DNA from: Euphorbia lathyris | Taxonomy: Eukaryota > Streptophyta > Magnoliopsida > Malpighiales > Euphorbiaceae | Direction of reading: 5' to 3' | NCBI RefSeq assembly: GCF_963576675.1 | Contig: NC_088916.1 | Coordinates: 12,748,501-12,812,500, forward strand | DNA: 64,000 nucleotides | Shown here: one piece after another, positions 47,211 through 60,220 of the stretch | Position numbering within the stretch: the first letter of the stretch is position 1 | Layout: each line of letters opens with the position of its first letter | Made by a program: the position numbers and the translations under genes | Notes under the pieces: generated by a model | The model's input: the letters and a program-made list of their open reading frames with translations, nothing else | Database searches by the model: none | What the model was told of the DNA's origin: nothing

Positions 47211-49074
47211 TGTTGGGGTTTAGTGTCCTATAGTCAATTGTTGCGGGATACAAACTTATTGTAAATGAATTGTTCTTTATATCATTTGTTTTAATGAGAT
47301 ATATGTTTTATAACTATATAAAGGCAATCCCTTTTAAGCACTGAATAAAGTCTAATAAAAGGAAATCCGTAAGTTTGTTTAAAGTGATTATAAAGTGTTC
47401 ATACAAGCATGAAGTGAGACAAAACTTTATAATAAACTAATAAACTTAAAACCACCCCAAGTCAAGTGATATGTTTAGGATTGATATATCACGGCTGAGA
47501 CTTGTATGTAACAATGTCTTCTGTCCGACAGAAAGCTGATCTCACAAGCTTCATATATATAGATATCTGGACATTTACATAGATCCGGTGAAACGTTGTT
47601 CATTAGGATTGGGGATCCGATTTGAGATAACAGGATGGGTAGATTCATCCTTGTCAACTGTTCATCTCATTGGTATTACTAGGTATAACTAATCCTCAGA
47701 CTCAAAAGAATGTTAATTGGTCATCCTGAATTACTGAATGTGAGACTTTGATCCTGCGGTCCCACGATCCTTAACAGAGATGACTCTGGGGTGTGAACTG
47801 CAAAGGTTGGGTGTCACAGGAAGTAATGTCAGGGTAGTTATACATTGGATTGAGCATTTATCACTCCCGATTAATGGGAGATACATCCAAGGATCGCTTG
47901 TGGAAGACTCGACTCTAAACCCTTGCAAGGTGATAGCTTAAGAGTAGAAATACAGATTTCACTTAACCTATCTTTTTGAGTTGACTCGGCCAAGAACAAG
48001 TAAAACGAACGTCTCGCTATATGTGACTTGACATTACCCATAGTCATAAGATTCAGTTCAAGAATGTAGTTGATAAAGGATCGAATTATACCGTAACTAA
48101 TACGGAAGGGTTAACGACAGAATCAACCTGTCTTCTTAACGGATTCTGGGGGAATGATTACAGACTTGCCAATAACATACTCAGTACATCATTCCGTTAT
48201 GCAAGGATTAAATATAATTCTTGAAGAAATTAATTTAATAGTTGCATACGGCCAGAAGTAGTAAGAACCTAATGGATCACACATAAGACTTGGAACCAAA
48301 AGAGAGATGGATATGATTAATAGATGGAAGCCCAATTGAGCCCAGTAAGGCCCAAATATATGGAGGGGGGCGAAATTTGTATATAGAGATAAGGAATTGA
48401 TTTTATTCCATTAATCCTAATTTGATTAGGATTATGAATTAAATTAATTAAGAGATAATTAAAATAGGAGTTTTAATTGGATTAATATACTCCTATTATT
48501 ATCCAATTAGGTTATTTATTATTATCCTAAATATATTAGATATATAGTGAGATAATAATTAGGAATCCTTTTCCGAATTGGATTCCTATTAAGTAACCTA
48601 TTCCTATCTAACTAGGGTTTAGATTCAAGCAACTATATATACCCCCTCCCATGTGAATTTCGACCAAGCCTCTAACCTCCCCCTATAGTGATTTTCGAAA
48701 TTACTAATTAGAGAGAGAAAAAGAATTCCCATCCCCTAGTTCGTGGATAAGAATTCATACGGCATTCCATCGATTGATTAATCTTATTCATCCCTCTTTC
48801 TCTTTGATCTTGTGTTGGTTAATTAGAGGCAATCTATTTTGGTTGCATCTCATAAGGGTTGATTTCCTCTTAACCTCTCCGTGTTAAACTTTGTGGTTGG
48901 AATCTCGGAGAAGAATTGTGGGCGCTTCTTTAACAACGGTAGATTGTTCATCGAAAGGTATTCCTTCTTATCCCTCTTTATATGAAATAACGATTAACGG
49001 ATCCTATGGTTAAAAGGAAATAGGCTAAAATTTTTATATTTCCGCTGCTATACCTTAGCCCTAATTTCCTTTCA
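47211..49074 (+). repeat. 3' LTR of E5
   Basis: 1,864 bp, directly after the purine-rich AAGTGGGAGTA. It is nearly identical to the 5' LTR; differences noted include changes near 47458, 47495, 47570 and 48868. Confidence 0.93.
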
Positions 49075-49079
49075 GTTGT

Positions 49080-49595
49080 GCCAATGGGCTCACTTATGAC
49101 CTCGCCTATCACGTGGCTGCTCACCTCCACTCCACGCCCATCCGGAAGCGGGCCAAGCTCGGGTTTGGCCACCTCGTCACCATCTTCGCCCTCACCGCTC
49201 TCAGTGAAGCTGCCCTTGATCGCCTCTTGAGCCTTTTGCCTCGGCCCGTGGAGAAGAACGCCTTCAAGTCTCTTAAGCGTTCGACCTCCGGCCTGGGTGA
49301 AACCTCGGGGGAGGCCCACTCCAATGCGGAAGGTGACTCGGATTCGAGCATGGGTCTCAATTTTAGTCCTCCACCCCTCCATGACTTCAACTCTCTCTAT
49401 GCTCGGTTGGATATTTTAGAGGATAACCAACGTCATGATCGGGCCCATTTCCACTCCCGTTTCGACGCCCTAGATGCTCGCTTCGATGCCTCCGAGGCTC
49501 AAAGGCAAGCGGATAGGGCTAGCTTTGACGCATTCACCAACGCCTTCTACACCCACATCAACATCCACGGAAACCCTCCTCCACCACAACCATAG
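49080..49595 (+). pseudogene. Second ORF of E4, part 2
   Basis: The frame continues in register across the E5 insertion once one copy of gttgt is discounted (39562 to 49080). It reads AHLHSTPIRKRAKLGFGHLV, ALSEAALDRLLSLLPRP, a Ser/Gly-rich linker, then a predicted coiled coil (LDILEDNQRHDRAHF, FDASEAQRQADRASF) and the end GNPPPPQP. Together with part 1 it makes one Athila-type protein of unknown function. Confidence 0.65.
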
Positions 49596-51441
49596 TTTCC
49601 GTTTTTCTTTTTTATGTTTTCTTTATGTAGTTCCTTTTGATGTTGTTTTTGTTATTTCCTGTGTTATTTTTTATGTTTTTAGTGTACGATGTTTTCATTC
49701 TAATATATATCGTTAAGTTCCGGTTGTGTTTTGTGCTTTCGTTGTGTTTGTTTTTGTTGTTTAAAATAACACCACGCAGGGCATACCCCACGGTACGCCC
49801 CGCGTACCCTGCATTCTCCTACTTAAAAAAGTTCAGAAACTCAAACACGAGGGGCGTCCTGTTCCTGCGCCCCGCGTATTTGAGTCTCTGACTCAAAAAA
49901 AGAGATAAAAACACCACCCTACGCAGGGCGCCCCCCCCCCCCCCCCCCCGGACACGCCTCGCAGTGGGCCCCTAACCACTAAGGGTCTTCTTTTCCTTCC
50001 TTACCTTTATTTTTGTTTTTTTTTTACTTCTTTTTACGACGCCCTTGGAACAGGCGTCATTTTAAATAACTCGGAGGGACGTGCAACCCCGCACTTAACG
50101 TTTGTTTTGCACTACCAAAAACAAAAATAAAAAAAAATTGATAACCAACAAAATAATTAAACTACTTTATTGACTCTTTTAAATTTTCCCAACACGCTAT
50201 CCCTCTTTCGGAAATTAATTAAAGTTCCGTTATTTGTCATCAAAAATAAAAGATGTCGACACAAGGGGATGATCTAATTAAGGAATTTTAGTCTTGGTTT
50301 TGAAATTAGGGAATTTGTGCAAAGCTTAGGTTAGTACTAAACTAAGGCCTTGAGTCTTAACCCAAATGTTATCTCCATAATGAACTTTGAAAAGGCAATA
50401 AAAACGGGATAGTTGAGAATTTAGCGAAGACTTGATAGTACACAATTTAAACCCGAATCTTTGTGAGGTATTTTTGAGCCTAAAGGAGTTCGTACGAGAA
50501 CTCTAATTCTTTCACAATTTTTCGAGAGCTTTGACTTCACTCGACTCATAGAATTTGCATCCAATGCCGGGTTAAGTACACTTATTTTTGGTAAAAAGAC
50601 AATAGATGATAAACCGAAACCACTTAGGTTAATTTTTCTTAATTTATTCTTCTCGTTTTCATTAAACATTAGGAAACCCCTTCGAGCCTATTAACCAACT
50701 TTTTTTGTTAATACCATTTTAACATTTAACCCTTTTTCCTCTTGTTCGAATACCGACAAAATCAATTTGCACCCAAATCACTCGGAAAAAGTCACGACCT
50801 TAACAAACGAGCACCATAAGTCTTCAAAATATTGTTTTTGTGCCTCTATCAAAACAAAGGATACGATAAAAATAAAAAGGCATTCTCAAGCTCCACCCGA
50901 GCAATTTTGAAGTATATTTTATAAAATTCGCCAAGGCCGAAATAAACAAAAACACGGTGCAATCACAAAACGGTATTTTTGAACTCGAGTTTCTTTAAAC
51001 TAACCACTAAAGAAGCCACCCACATTACAACCCCCCTCCGGGTTCATTTTTAATGTTGCCTAGCCATATTTTAGGAGGAAAAACCCGGATGAAAATGCAA
51101 ATTCGACATGATCTCGAGTAAGTGCAAAGAAGAGTGCTAAAACACCGACCCACCTAAAATTGAGCGTAAGAGCGAAATCCCTTGGTAAGGTACTATCGGG
51201 TTCTCAAAAGATAATCAACCCCCGTTAATATTGCCTATTAATCTTGATCATGGAGGTTTCAAACAAGTTTTGTACTCAATTGTTTGCGTAAGTACTTACC
51301 AAAACCTTTGCATAAAACCATAACTTTGAAATCACGCACTTGGCAAAACCAACCTTCGGTTTGTTTCTTAATTTTCTCAATCCCTTGTCTTTCGATTTCT
51401 TTTACTTGAGGACAAGTAAAACTTTAAAGTCCGAGGAGGTT
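49596..51441 (+). other. 3' untranslated region of E4
   Basis: 1.8 kb, no gene. It has six ACGCGGGGCGT-type motifs at 49770-49965, a run of about 20 C at 49931-49950, and long AT-rich text. A purine-rich GAGGAGG near 51433 precedes the 3' LTR and may be the polypurine tract. Confidence 0.65.
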
Positions 51442-53189
51442 TGATAGGGGTATTTTACCCCTATCTTTTAGCGTGATTTACGGGTTGATTTTGGATAAAA
51501 TAAATAAGTTTAATTACAAAAATAAAGCGTTTTGATAAAATAAAGAAATAAAAATAAATTTCGTACTTTCAGTTAATTTTTCGTGTTTTTGATTAGTTTA
51601 GGAAATAAAAACGTCAAGCTAACTCGGCTCGCAAGATTTGTATTTCAGGTACAAGCAAGGAGCAAAAATCTACTCAAATACGCGGGGCGTATCATCCTTT
51701 ACGCGGGGCGTATGTGGAATTGACTCAGCATACGCGGGGCGTATGCCACCCTACGCGGGGCGTATGACACATGTCGGAAATAATTGGCCTAATCCTGAAA
51801 ATCAGACTGCACTGTCTCCTTGAGTCAACTCTTCGTACGTGAGGCGTATCACCATACACGCGAGGCGTACCAGGCAATTCCTCAATGATAAAAGCTCAGA
51901 GACTCATTTACGCGGGGCGTGCTTCAGCTACGCACGGCGTAAAAGCTCCAATTCAAGCAATAAAACTTCAGAGACTCAAACACGCGGGGCGTACTTCAGC
52001 TACGCAGGGCGTGCTTGAGACAACAAGACATGGAATTGGTCCACATGCAGGAGATTTCTGACGGAATAGGCACTTACGTGGGGCGTATCATGGGATTTCT
52101 GCACCAAATAATGTTGCTCCATACTTGTGCTTTGTGAAGTTACAACATTGCCCTTGCTTGATGTTTATAAATAGGAAGCTCTTGAACTCCATTTGATACC
52201 AATTACACACTAGAGAGCAAAAACTATACTCTTTTGATTATTGTAATTTAGATTCAGATTTTGTAGTTAAACTCTCCCCCTCGAGAGCTTGTTCGGTTGT
52301 TCCGGCATTCCATCGAAGTTCTGTTCCACCACTCGTCACCAAGCTCGAGAGTTCCACCTCCACGACCTAGGAGACGGCTTTGAGTCCGGTTAGCTAGTTC
52401 CAAGGGCGGATTCTCCCTTTTTACCTGCTAATTAGCTTGTACTCTTCCTATGTACTAGGCTTGGTTGTATTTCATCTATTCACTTTCCATATTTATAATT
52501 TATGATTCATAATCTCTATTTCCCTTTACGTGTTAATGTTTATTACTTGTTTTGATATTCGTAATTGATTATTGTGTAGGAGAACGCGATTTCCGCCGCC
52601 ATTCGGGCTATCCTTAGGGAGTTATATAGGTGTTGCCTTACCGGAAGTGACAAACCGGAAACCGTAGGAATTGACAAGCCACTGAACTTACGGGCCCTAG
52701 TTTCTAATTCCCCCGTATTAGACACGCCTTGACTAGGAATCACGTAGTCTAAGTGCTTCACGGGTCGGTCCTACTACACTTAGTCGTCTTTACAAGAGTA
52801 AATTATTATCCGTATACATTTAGAGTCGTTATTTATCATGGTTATAACTTATCGTTATTCATCCTACTTCATAGGGTTTATCTACATAAATCTGTGTCGC
52901 CAATAGTTAGGAATAGTGTGTAGTTGCGTCTTACTTTACCCGAAAGTAATCACCGCTTAAATAACATATGAAACCGAGTCGTCTAATACTTGTAATTATA
53001 AATCCCGTGGATTCGATACCCGGTCTTAACCGGATTATTACTTGATACGACGGGGTAAACTTGCCCCTAAGTAGTCGTAGTGTCTAGTGGAGTTAGAACA
53101 TTTAAAAGATCATATCCATATTCATAGCACATTCACCGCAATACACATTTAGTCATTAGAAAACTCTACCTAGATCCTGCGCCGCATCA
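51442..53189 (+). repeat. 3' LTR of E4
   Basis: 1,748 bp, TGATAGGGG...GCCGCATCA. It keeps the ACGCGGGGCGT motifs in a cleaner form than the 5' LTR. Small indels near 51700-51770 separate the two. Confidence 0.9.
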
Positions 53190-53194
53190 AGTAT

Positions 53195-55599
53195 CAAGGA
53201 TGAAGCTTTTGAGATGTTCTCAACACTGATTAGAAAACTTGAAAATGAAAAAGACCTAAAATTAGCTCACATCTGAAGTGATAATGGCGGAGAATTCAAA
53301 AATCAACAGTTTGATGAATTCTGTGAAGTCAGCGGCATTGACCATAATTTTTCTGCTCCTAGAACTCCTCAATAAAATAGGGTAGTTGAGAGGAAGAACA
53401 GAACCTTAGTCGAAATAGCTAGGACAATGCTGAGTGAGAATAGGCTTCCAAAGTATTTCTGGGGTGAAGCTGTTAACACATCTTGCTATATACTCAATAG
53501 GGCTTTAGTAAGACCTATACTTAAAAAAAACCCTATGAACTTTGGAAAGGACGAATACCCAACCTTGGATATTTTCGTGCCTTTGGTTGTAAATGTTTTA
53601 TTCTTAATACGAAAGACAACCTTGCTAAATTTGATTCTAAAGCTGATGAAGCTATCTTTCTAGGGTACTCAACAAACAGCAAAGCATATAGGGTGTTTAA
53701 TAAACGAACTCAGGTCGTAGAAGAGTTTGTACATATTGAGTTCAATGAAACTGACCCTGCAGGGAAGATAAGTCAACCTACCGAAGATGACCCATGCTCA
53801 GCTTCTGCTGACCAAAATAGAGCCACTGAGTCATTACCATAAGGGCTGACCAAAGGTAAATACGAACCTGAAATTACCTTTGCTGACCAATCTAAAGCTG
53901 CAGAGATTGTTGAAACACCTGCTCCTGGAAACTCAACACTGCCCAAAGAGATCAAAATCCCAAGAGGACACTCTGAGAAGTCCATTCTTGATGCTGCTGA
54001 GAACACCCTGATGACCAGAAATCAACTCAGGAGATATCTCAGTAATGTTGCGTTCGTCTCAGTCCATGAACCAAAGAACTTCACCGAAGCTGAGCACGAC
54101 GAATTCTGGATCAATGCGATGCAGGAAGAGCTTGATCAATTCAAGAGAAATGAGGTATGGGATTTAGTGCCAAAACCTAGGAATCAAAAGACCATAGGAA
54201 CAAAGTGGGTATTCCGAAATAAGCTAGATGAACAGGGAAACGTAGTCAGAAACAAAGCCAGACTTGTAGCTCAAGGTTACAGTCAGCAGGAAGGTATTGA
54301 CTATGGTGAGACCTTTGCACCTGTAGCTAGATTAGAAGCAATTAGAATACTGTGTGCATATGCTAGCTTTATGAACTTTAAATTGTTCCAAATGGATGTT
54401 AAGAGTACATTTCTTAATGGAGTTATAAACGAAGAGGTTTATGTTAGTCAGCCTCTAGGGTTTGAAGATCCAAAATTTCCAAACCATGTTTATAAACTCA
54501 AAAAGGCTCTATACGGCCTGAAACAAGCACCACGTTCCTGGTACGAAATGTTGACTAGTTTCCTGTTGACCAGAAACTATGTCAGAGGTAAAGCTGACAC
54601 AACCTTATTTATTAAGAAAAAGGGTAAAGATACCATGTTGGCACAAATATATGTAGATGATATTATCTTTGGTGCTACTAACGAATCTATGTGCAAGGAG
54701 TTTAGCAAACAGATGCAAACTGAGTTTGAGATGTCAATGATGGGAGAACTCAACTTCTTCCTTGGACTTCAAATCAAACAAGGAAAGAATGGCATCTTCA
54801 TTAGTCAGACTAAGTATGCCAAAGAAATATTGAAGAAGTTCGATATGGAAGGTTGTAAGCCTATATCTACCCCAATGGGTACTGACACTGTGCTTTACGC
54901 TGATGAGAAAGGTAAGTCAGTAGACAGTAATTTATATCGACATATGATTGGCTCTCTACTCTATCTAACTGCTAGTAGGCCAGACATTCAGTACTCAGTA
55001 TGTTACTGTGCAAGATATCAAGCTGACCCCACGGAATCTCACTATATAGCTGTGAAAAGAATCTTTAGATATTTGCAGAGCTCAGTAAATGCAGGTTTAT
55101 GGTATCCAAACACAAATGACTTCACACTCATTGGATACACTGACGCTGACTATGGACGAGACAAGCTGGAGCGTAAAAGTACTTCAGGAGGATGTCACTT
55201 CCTTGGAAGCTGTCTAGTGTCTTGGTTCAGTAAGAAGCAGTTGTCAGTTGCCCTGTCAACCACTGAAGCTGAGTACATTGCTGCTGGAAGCTGTGTGGCA
55301 CAAGTGCTATAGATTAAGCAACAGCTGGAGGATTATGGAGTACAAAAAAAAAAACAATCGAAGTCAAATGTGACAACAAGAGTGTCATTGACTTATCCAA
55401 AAATCCAATCCAACACAGCAGGATGAAGCATGTCAACATTAGGCATCACTTCATCAGAGATCATGTACTCAAGGATGAGATCAAGCTGACATGTGTACCA
55501 ATAGGTGAACAACTTGCAGATATCTTCACGAAGCCATTGGCTCGTGAGCAGTTTAGCACACTAAGGGAATCTATCGGTATGTCTAATCCTCTTCAATAA
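53195..55599 (+). pseudogene. pol of E3, part 2 (integrase, RT, RNase H)
   Basis: This continues the integrase right after the E4 insertion. Readable parts are SDNGGEF, VVERKNRTL, WGEAVNTSCYILNRAL and then reverse transcriptase with [18 protein letters not shown] and YVDD (54650-54661). RNase H with YTDADYG and STTEAEY follows. Breaks are TGA at 53274, TAA at 53373, a frameshift in an A-run near 53526, TAA at 53840, TAG at 55310 and a frameshift in an A-run near 55345. The true stop is at 55597-55599. Confidence 0.9.
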
Positions 55600-55775
55600 A
55601 TTATGTGCTAAATGAATTGTAACGCCCGCAAAATTATATATAGGCATTTATTTTTTTCACGTGTATGTTTCAATTGCATTATCATGTTTAATAAAGAAAT
55701 TAAATTGAAAAAAATATATTTAATTGAAATAGTAACATGAACCGTTACAATTAAATATAATTTTAATTTCTTTGG

Positions 55776-55778
<3 letters not shown>

Positions 55779-55851
<73 letters not shown>
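55779..55851. repeat. TA microsatellite
   Basis: An almost uninterrupted TA run inside the solo LTR. A second TA run is at about 56021-56074. Confidence 0.9.
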
Positions 55852-55854
<3 letters not shown>

Positions 55855-56015
55855 GGGTTGGTTATCGAGATGTTAAGTGAGAGCAGCTAATCCCGATTGA
55901 GTACCGGCTGATAAACGCATTTGATAAAATATATATTTAAAATATTAAATAAATAATAAACAGTTGTGGTTAATAAGATTTTAAATTCCTATTTTACCCA
56001 AAACCCTAATCAAAA

Positions 56016-56075
<60 letters not shown>

Positions 56076-56845
56076 CTGTACGGAAGATTTTATTATTCTC
56101 CTTTTTGGGGGTGCCGCAGACGGAAGTTCATTCCTCCATGGAAAAGAAAATTTGACAGGTATTTCTTTGTTAAGCTTTTGGTATTAAATTTTACATTGAA
56201 TGAAAAACAAAATGAAATTTAAGCTTTTGTATATGAAAATTTAATTTTATGCAATTCTCCACTTTCTCGAATTGGGCAATTTGATCTCAGAGCCATTAAA
56301 TTATTGTGGAGATGTTTTCTATTTTAACTTTTCTTGTAATTTATGGAGAAAGGTTTTCCTAAATTATTACTATTGTTATTAATATCTTGAAGATTGTTAT
56401 TCTATGCATAGAGTTCAATTGATTAAATAATTTGAGATTTAATAGTGTATTCATCATCAAGAGTTTATAGTGGTTTATGATGTAATTTTATAACTTGCTT
56501 TTGTTTGGATTAATAAATTGTATTAATGTAGGTGACATGGGTATGCTTAAGTAATTCGTGTCACTAAATTATTTTTGAACATCGGAGTCAAGTAGATGAT
56601 AGGTTAGAAGAGTTCGTTGGGTAATTCAAGTTATTTTGGATATTTGATTTATATAACTGATTGTGATACAATGACGATGACCATGTTGTTATAAATATAT
56701 TTGAGAAGGATATTGATGACCATAATGATGATATGGGAATTAAGTAATATACATGGTGTTAAGAAAGCTTAACTAGAATAGTATATTTAGTGGTTACGAT
56801 TGAAATGAGAAAAATGAAATTGTGTTCACGTGAAATATTGACACT

Positions 56846-56936
56846 GGGTATTTGTTACGACAGGGTGTCAGGACATCGGGTATTTGTTACGACAGGGTGT
56901 CCAGGTACCGGGTATTTGTTACGATAGGGTACACCC
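56846..56936 (+). repeat. Three-copy 32-bp tandem repeat
   Basis: Units start at 56846, 56878 and 56910 with GGGTATTTGTTACGA followed by CAGGGTGTC or a variant. The last unit is partly changed. It lies inside the solo LTR. Confidence 0.85.
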
Positions 56937-57427
56937 ATGATATAAAAAATTATGTCAATTGCAACCATTAAGTATTACTAGACTAGGATAAGCACGACCT
57001 GTAAATAAAATGACTATTAAATTTTGAAGCGATAACCATGTTAGCTTGATCATCTATAAATTAAATGCACGCAACTTATTGTATAAGCATGTGAGTGGTA
57101 TTATACAACCATGTATTTAGTTAACTAACCTATTGAGTCGGCAGCTCATCCATTGTCACCATCACTTTTCAGGAATAAAAGATTAATAATAATGCTCGTT
57201 TGGATCGGCTAGTATATGGAGCCGTCATTATTAGGATTTTTGTTATAGTCTATCTTATCTATGTTTAGGAGAAGTTCTAAAAGCTTGGTTTTGACTACTT
57301 AAGCTTGTTGGTTCATATTTATAATCTAATGGGATTGCACGGTTGAGTTTTGATAGTACGTTAAATGAAGTTATTTATTATTTTTCTAGAAATTTATAAA
57401 TTTTAATAAAAGGGGTGTCACATGAAT

Positions 57428-57919
57428 GTTGAGTGATCATAATATACCGAGTGATTATTGTATGCTAAGTAACTGTCATAAACTGCAAATATGAATGCCA
57501 TGAAATCACTATATGCTGAGTAGATATACATATTGAGTGATTACCAAATGATGAGTTACTATGCATGTTGAACATCCCTTCCATTCAAAACAACACTCTG
57601 AATTTCAAACGCTTAGTATTCTAGATGTTGAGTGAAACGACATGCGCAATAAATGCTTGCACGCGTAGTAGACACCTAGGATGACGTAAGCGTAATGATT
57701 AGAAAACCATGCGCAGTATCTGTCATTAATGTCAGAATTAAGTACCGTTGATTGGTTCAAGAAACCACCGTCAAATTGACCTATCAGATCAACACGGAAC
57801 ATCTATAAATAGTGGACGAATTCCCACTAACTCCTATTTACATTTGAAATCTTTGGCATTTAAACTCTGTCTCTTGAATCCCTAATCTTCAAAACCTCTC
57901 AAAAATCCTCAAGAACACC
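57428..57919 (+). promoter_or_regulatory. Spacer with TATA-box promoter before the third ORF of E3
   Basis: Non-coding. TATAAATA at 57804-57811 lies 116 nt before the ATG at 57920. The block CACCTAGGATGACGTA (near 57675) and the text just after the TATA box match E2. It is the counterpart of 10544-11024. Confidence 0.55.
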
Positions 57920-60220
57920 ATGTCTAGCGATTCTCAGAAAAACTCCGGCGCCGATTACGACGACAACCACTCAGACCTTAATCCTCCATCTCCTGTTGAG
58001 GAGGAATATCAACAGACCTCTACAGAGTCTCATGAACAAAACCCTGGTCAGCATGACCAATCTGCTCCCAAGGTCAGCGTCCCTCATAAAAACCCTCAAG
58101 ATGACCAACCAACTTCGTCGAAGAAGAAGAAGGAGAAAAAGAACAAAAAACCTAAGGAAAGGACGTTCTCCCCGGTCTACAAAAATGTCAAAAACCTTAA
58201 AGTATTCTATTCCCGTTGGTTCTCCAAAGGCTTCATAGAAGCTGAGAAACCTTTTTGCGAGTGGATTTCCAAAAATGGCTGGACTGAACTCTTCTCTCTC
58301 CCTGGAACCACTTATCCACAGTTAGTGAGGGAATTCTACACGAACCTCAGAGTAGCCGATGATGACGATGACTATTTGGTTACAAAGGTCAAGAACAAGG
58401 ATATCATCATCAATCCGTCTTATCTCGCTAAACTGTTAAAGTTGAAGGCTGAAGGATCGGAACTCAGGTGCACAAATGACTACTCGCGCGTCAAGTACGT
58501 TGTTGAGTTTGGTAAACCCAAAGACCATAAAGGGGAAATCGCCAGTACCTGCATGGGTCAGGCTCAAAAGATGGCACATTATATCCTGACCAAATTCCTG
58601 TTCCCAAAGATCAACGCCTCCTCCTCAGCTTCTAACTTTGAGCAGTGCTTCATCTGGCACATGCTGAACTATAAGCCGCTCAACATGCCCGTCTTTCTCA
58701 TCGGCGCTTTCCAACGCAGTACCAGGACCCTCAGGATGGGTTCTCTCATCACAAAGATACTCTAAGATCACAAGGTGAGCTTAATCGAAGAAATTAAGAT
58801 TGAGGGTACTGAAATCACCGCAGCAGTGCTATTCGGCTTAGCTTATAACCAACCTATCAAACCCAAGAAAGGAAAGGGGGCTCTGGTTAAAGAAGCAGCC
58901 GCTGGGGAAGACATGGAAGAGGATAATCTAGTTGAAGAAGCACAGGCTGAGCTGACCAAGAAAGGAAAGAAGGTGATGGTTAAAGAAGAACCTACTGTGC
59001 GAACCAGACAGGAAAGAAAGAGGAAAGCTGATCAATCCTCAACCCCACTGGTCAAAAACATTAACCAAACTATAAAGAAGATCAGACTAGTGACAAGGGA
59101 GAAGAAGGCTGCTCAGGCTGTGCAAGCAAAAATAGAAGCTAAGTCAGCTGAAAAGAGGAAGCAAGCTGACCTTGAGGAAGAAAGTGAGGAGACACCAGAT
59201 CAGCCTCTGAAGAGGAAGAAAACCTCTAGACTGAAGCCAATAAATGTTCCTCCTCTTGACTTTGTAATCTCAGAAGATTAACACTTTGTACGAAGTTAAG
59301 AAATTGACCTAGAGAAGACTCCTCGTGATCAGGAGGAAGAACAAGAGCGCACTGTGAATCAGCCTCAAGCTAACAAGATAGGTCCTACTGAGCAAAGTAA
59401 AACAGCTGCTGCTGAGCATGCTAAGAACCAAGCTGAGTCACTAGTGAAGGACAAGGTCGTGGAAGGCCTTTATGCTGACCTCAGACTCAACTCTTCCTCT
59501 GAGTCCCTTGATTCTATTCCTACTAACCCTTCTCCACCAAGCAAAAATCCAAAGGACAGTTCAGAAAAGCAGTTTAAACGCAAAGCTCAGAAACCCAACA
59601 TCATCGATCTATTGGATGAATCTCCTCTAAGGGACCCTATCACCGACCTCACTGGGCTCCAATTCCATTTTTTCACCGACATCACCGAGCCCACTCCGGA
59701 TCAAATCAAGGAAAAGCAAGCCTCTGTTTCTCAAACTGAGGAACAAGCCGACCCAAAAGCTGCTAAGGGTCCAATCTCTGCCAACACTTCTGCTCAACCT
59801 TCCACTGAGCAAGTGCTCGAAGTCCCTGCTACTCAACTCAATGAGTCTGCAAAGGAAACTCCTCCTGCTCAAGACAGCTCTGAGTTGCCTCAACCTCCAA
59901 ACTCTACTCAACTTCATACTGACACTGAGCGGGTCAATAACTCTATTGATCAACCTCTTCCTACTCCTATCAAGCAGATAGAAAACCAGTCAGCTCCGGC
60001 TGATGGTCTAAATAAAAGTGCAGCTACTGACCAAGCTGGCACATCCACTTCCGGACAGCACCAAATACCTCCTCCATCCGGCGCTGATAAGAACATGTCC
60101 CCTGAGCTTAACACTGATGAATCCTACACTTACCTGAATGCTTCTGAGTCTGGAAGGAAAATTATTCACTCAGCTCACGCTCTACTTCAAGATATTCATC
60201 AGTCTCACGCCGATGCTGCT
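57920..60220 (+). pseudogene. Third ORF of E3 (three stops, cut by E6)
   Basis: Homologue of the E2 third ORF, beginning MSSDSQKNSGAD. The conserved domain has RWFSKGFIEAEKPFCEWI and EQCFIWHMLNYKPLNMPVF. TAA stops are at 58763-58765, 59279-59281 and 59297-59299; the frame is otherwise continuous. Downstream it is Lys/Glu-rich, then Pro/Ser/Gln-rich. It is interrupted at 60220 by E6 and continues in register from 63859. Confidence 0.75.

Larger units (their letters stand above)
39563..49074 (+). mobile_element. E5: complete Ty1/copia element
   Basis: A 9,512-bp insertion in the second ORF of E4, with the duplication gttgt at 39558-39562 and 49075-49079. LTRs of 1,863 and 1,864 bp run TGTTGGGGTTTAG...CTTTCA. 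They differ at roughly 15-20 positions by eye, about 1%, so E5 is young. One long gag-pol frame carries three stop codons. The leader between primer site and gag is long (1.9 kb) and contains a GC-rich hairpin cluster. Confidence 0.93.
34507..53189 (+). mobile_element. E4: Athila-like Ty3/gypsy element without pol
   Basis: An 18,683-bp insertion in the E3 integrase, duplication agtat on both sides. LTRs start TGATAGGGGTATTTT and end GCCGCATCA. The primer site matches aspartate tRNA, as in Athila/Tat elements. It carries a gypsy gag and a second ORF but no protease, reverse transcriptase or integrase could be read, so it looks non-autonomous and about 9.2 kb without E5. The second ORF is split by copia element E5. 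The element is full of a GC-rich ACGCGGGGCGT motif. Confidence 0.9.
55618..57422. mobile_element. Solo LTR in E3 after pol
   Basis: A 1,805-bp insertion, starting TGTAACGCCC and ending GGGGTGTCACA, with the 5-bp duplication tgaat at 55613-55617 and 57423-57427. TG...CA ends, partly inverted termini and no internal domain point to a solo LTR of a large, probably gypsy, element. It contains two long TA repeats and a three-unit tandem repeat. Confidence 0.82.

Noticed and set aside
49931..49950. C-run of about 20 bases
   Set aside because: Could be a true homopolymer or a sequencing artefact; nothing further can be said.
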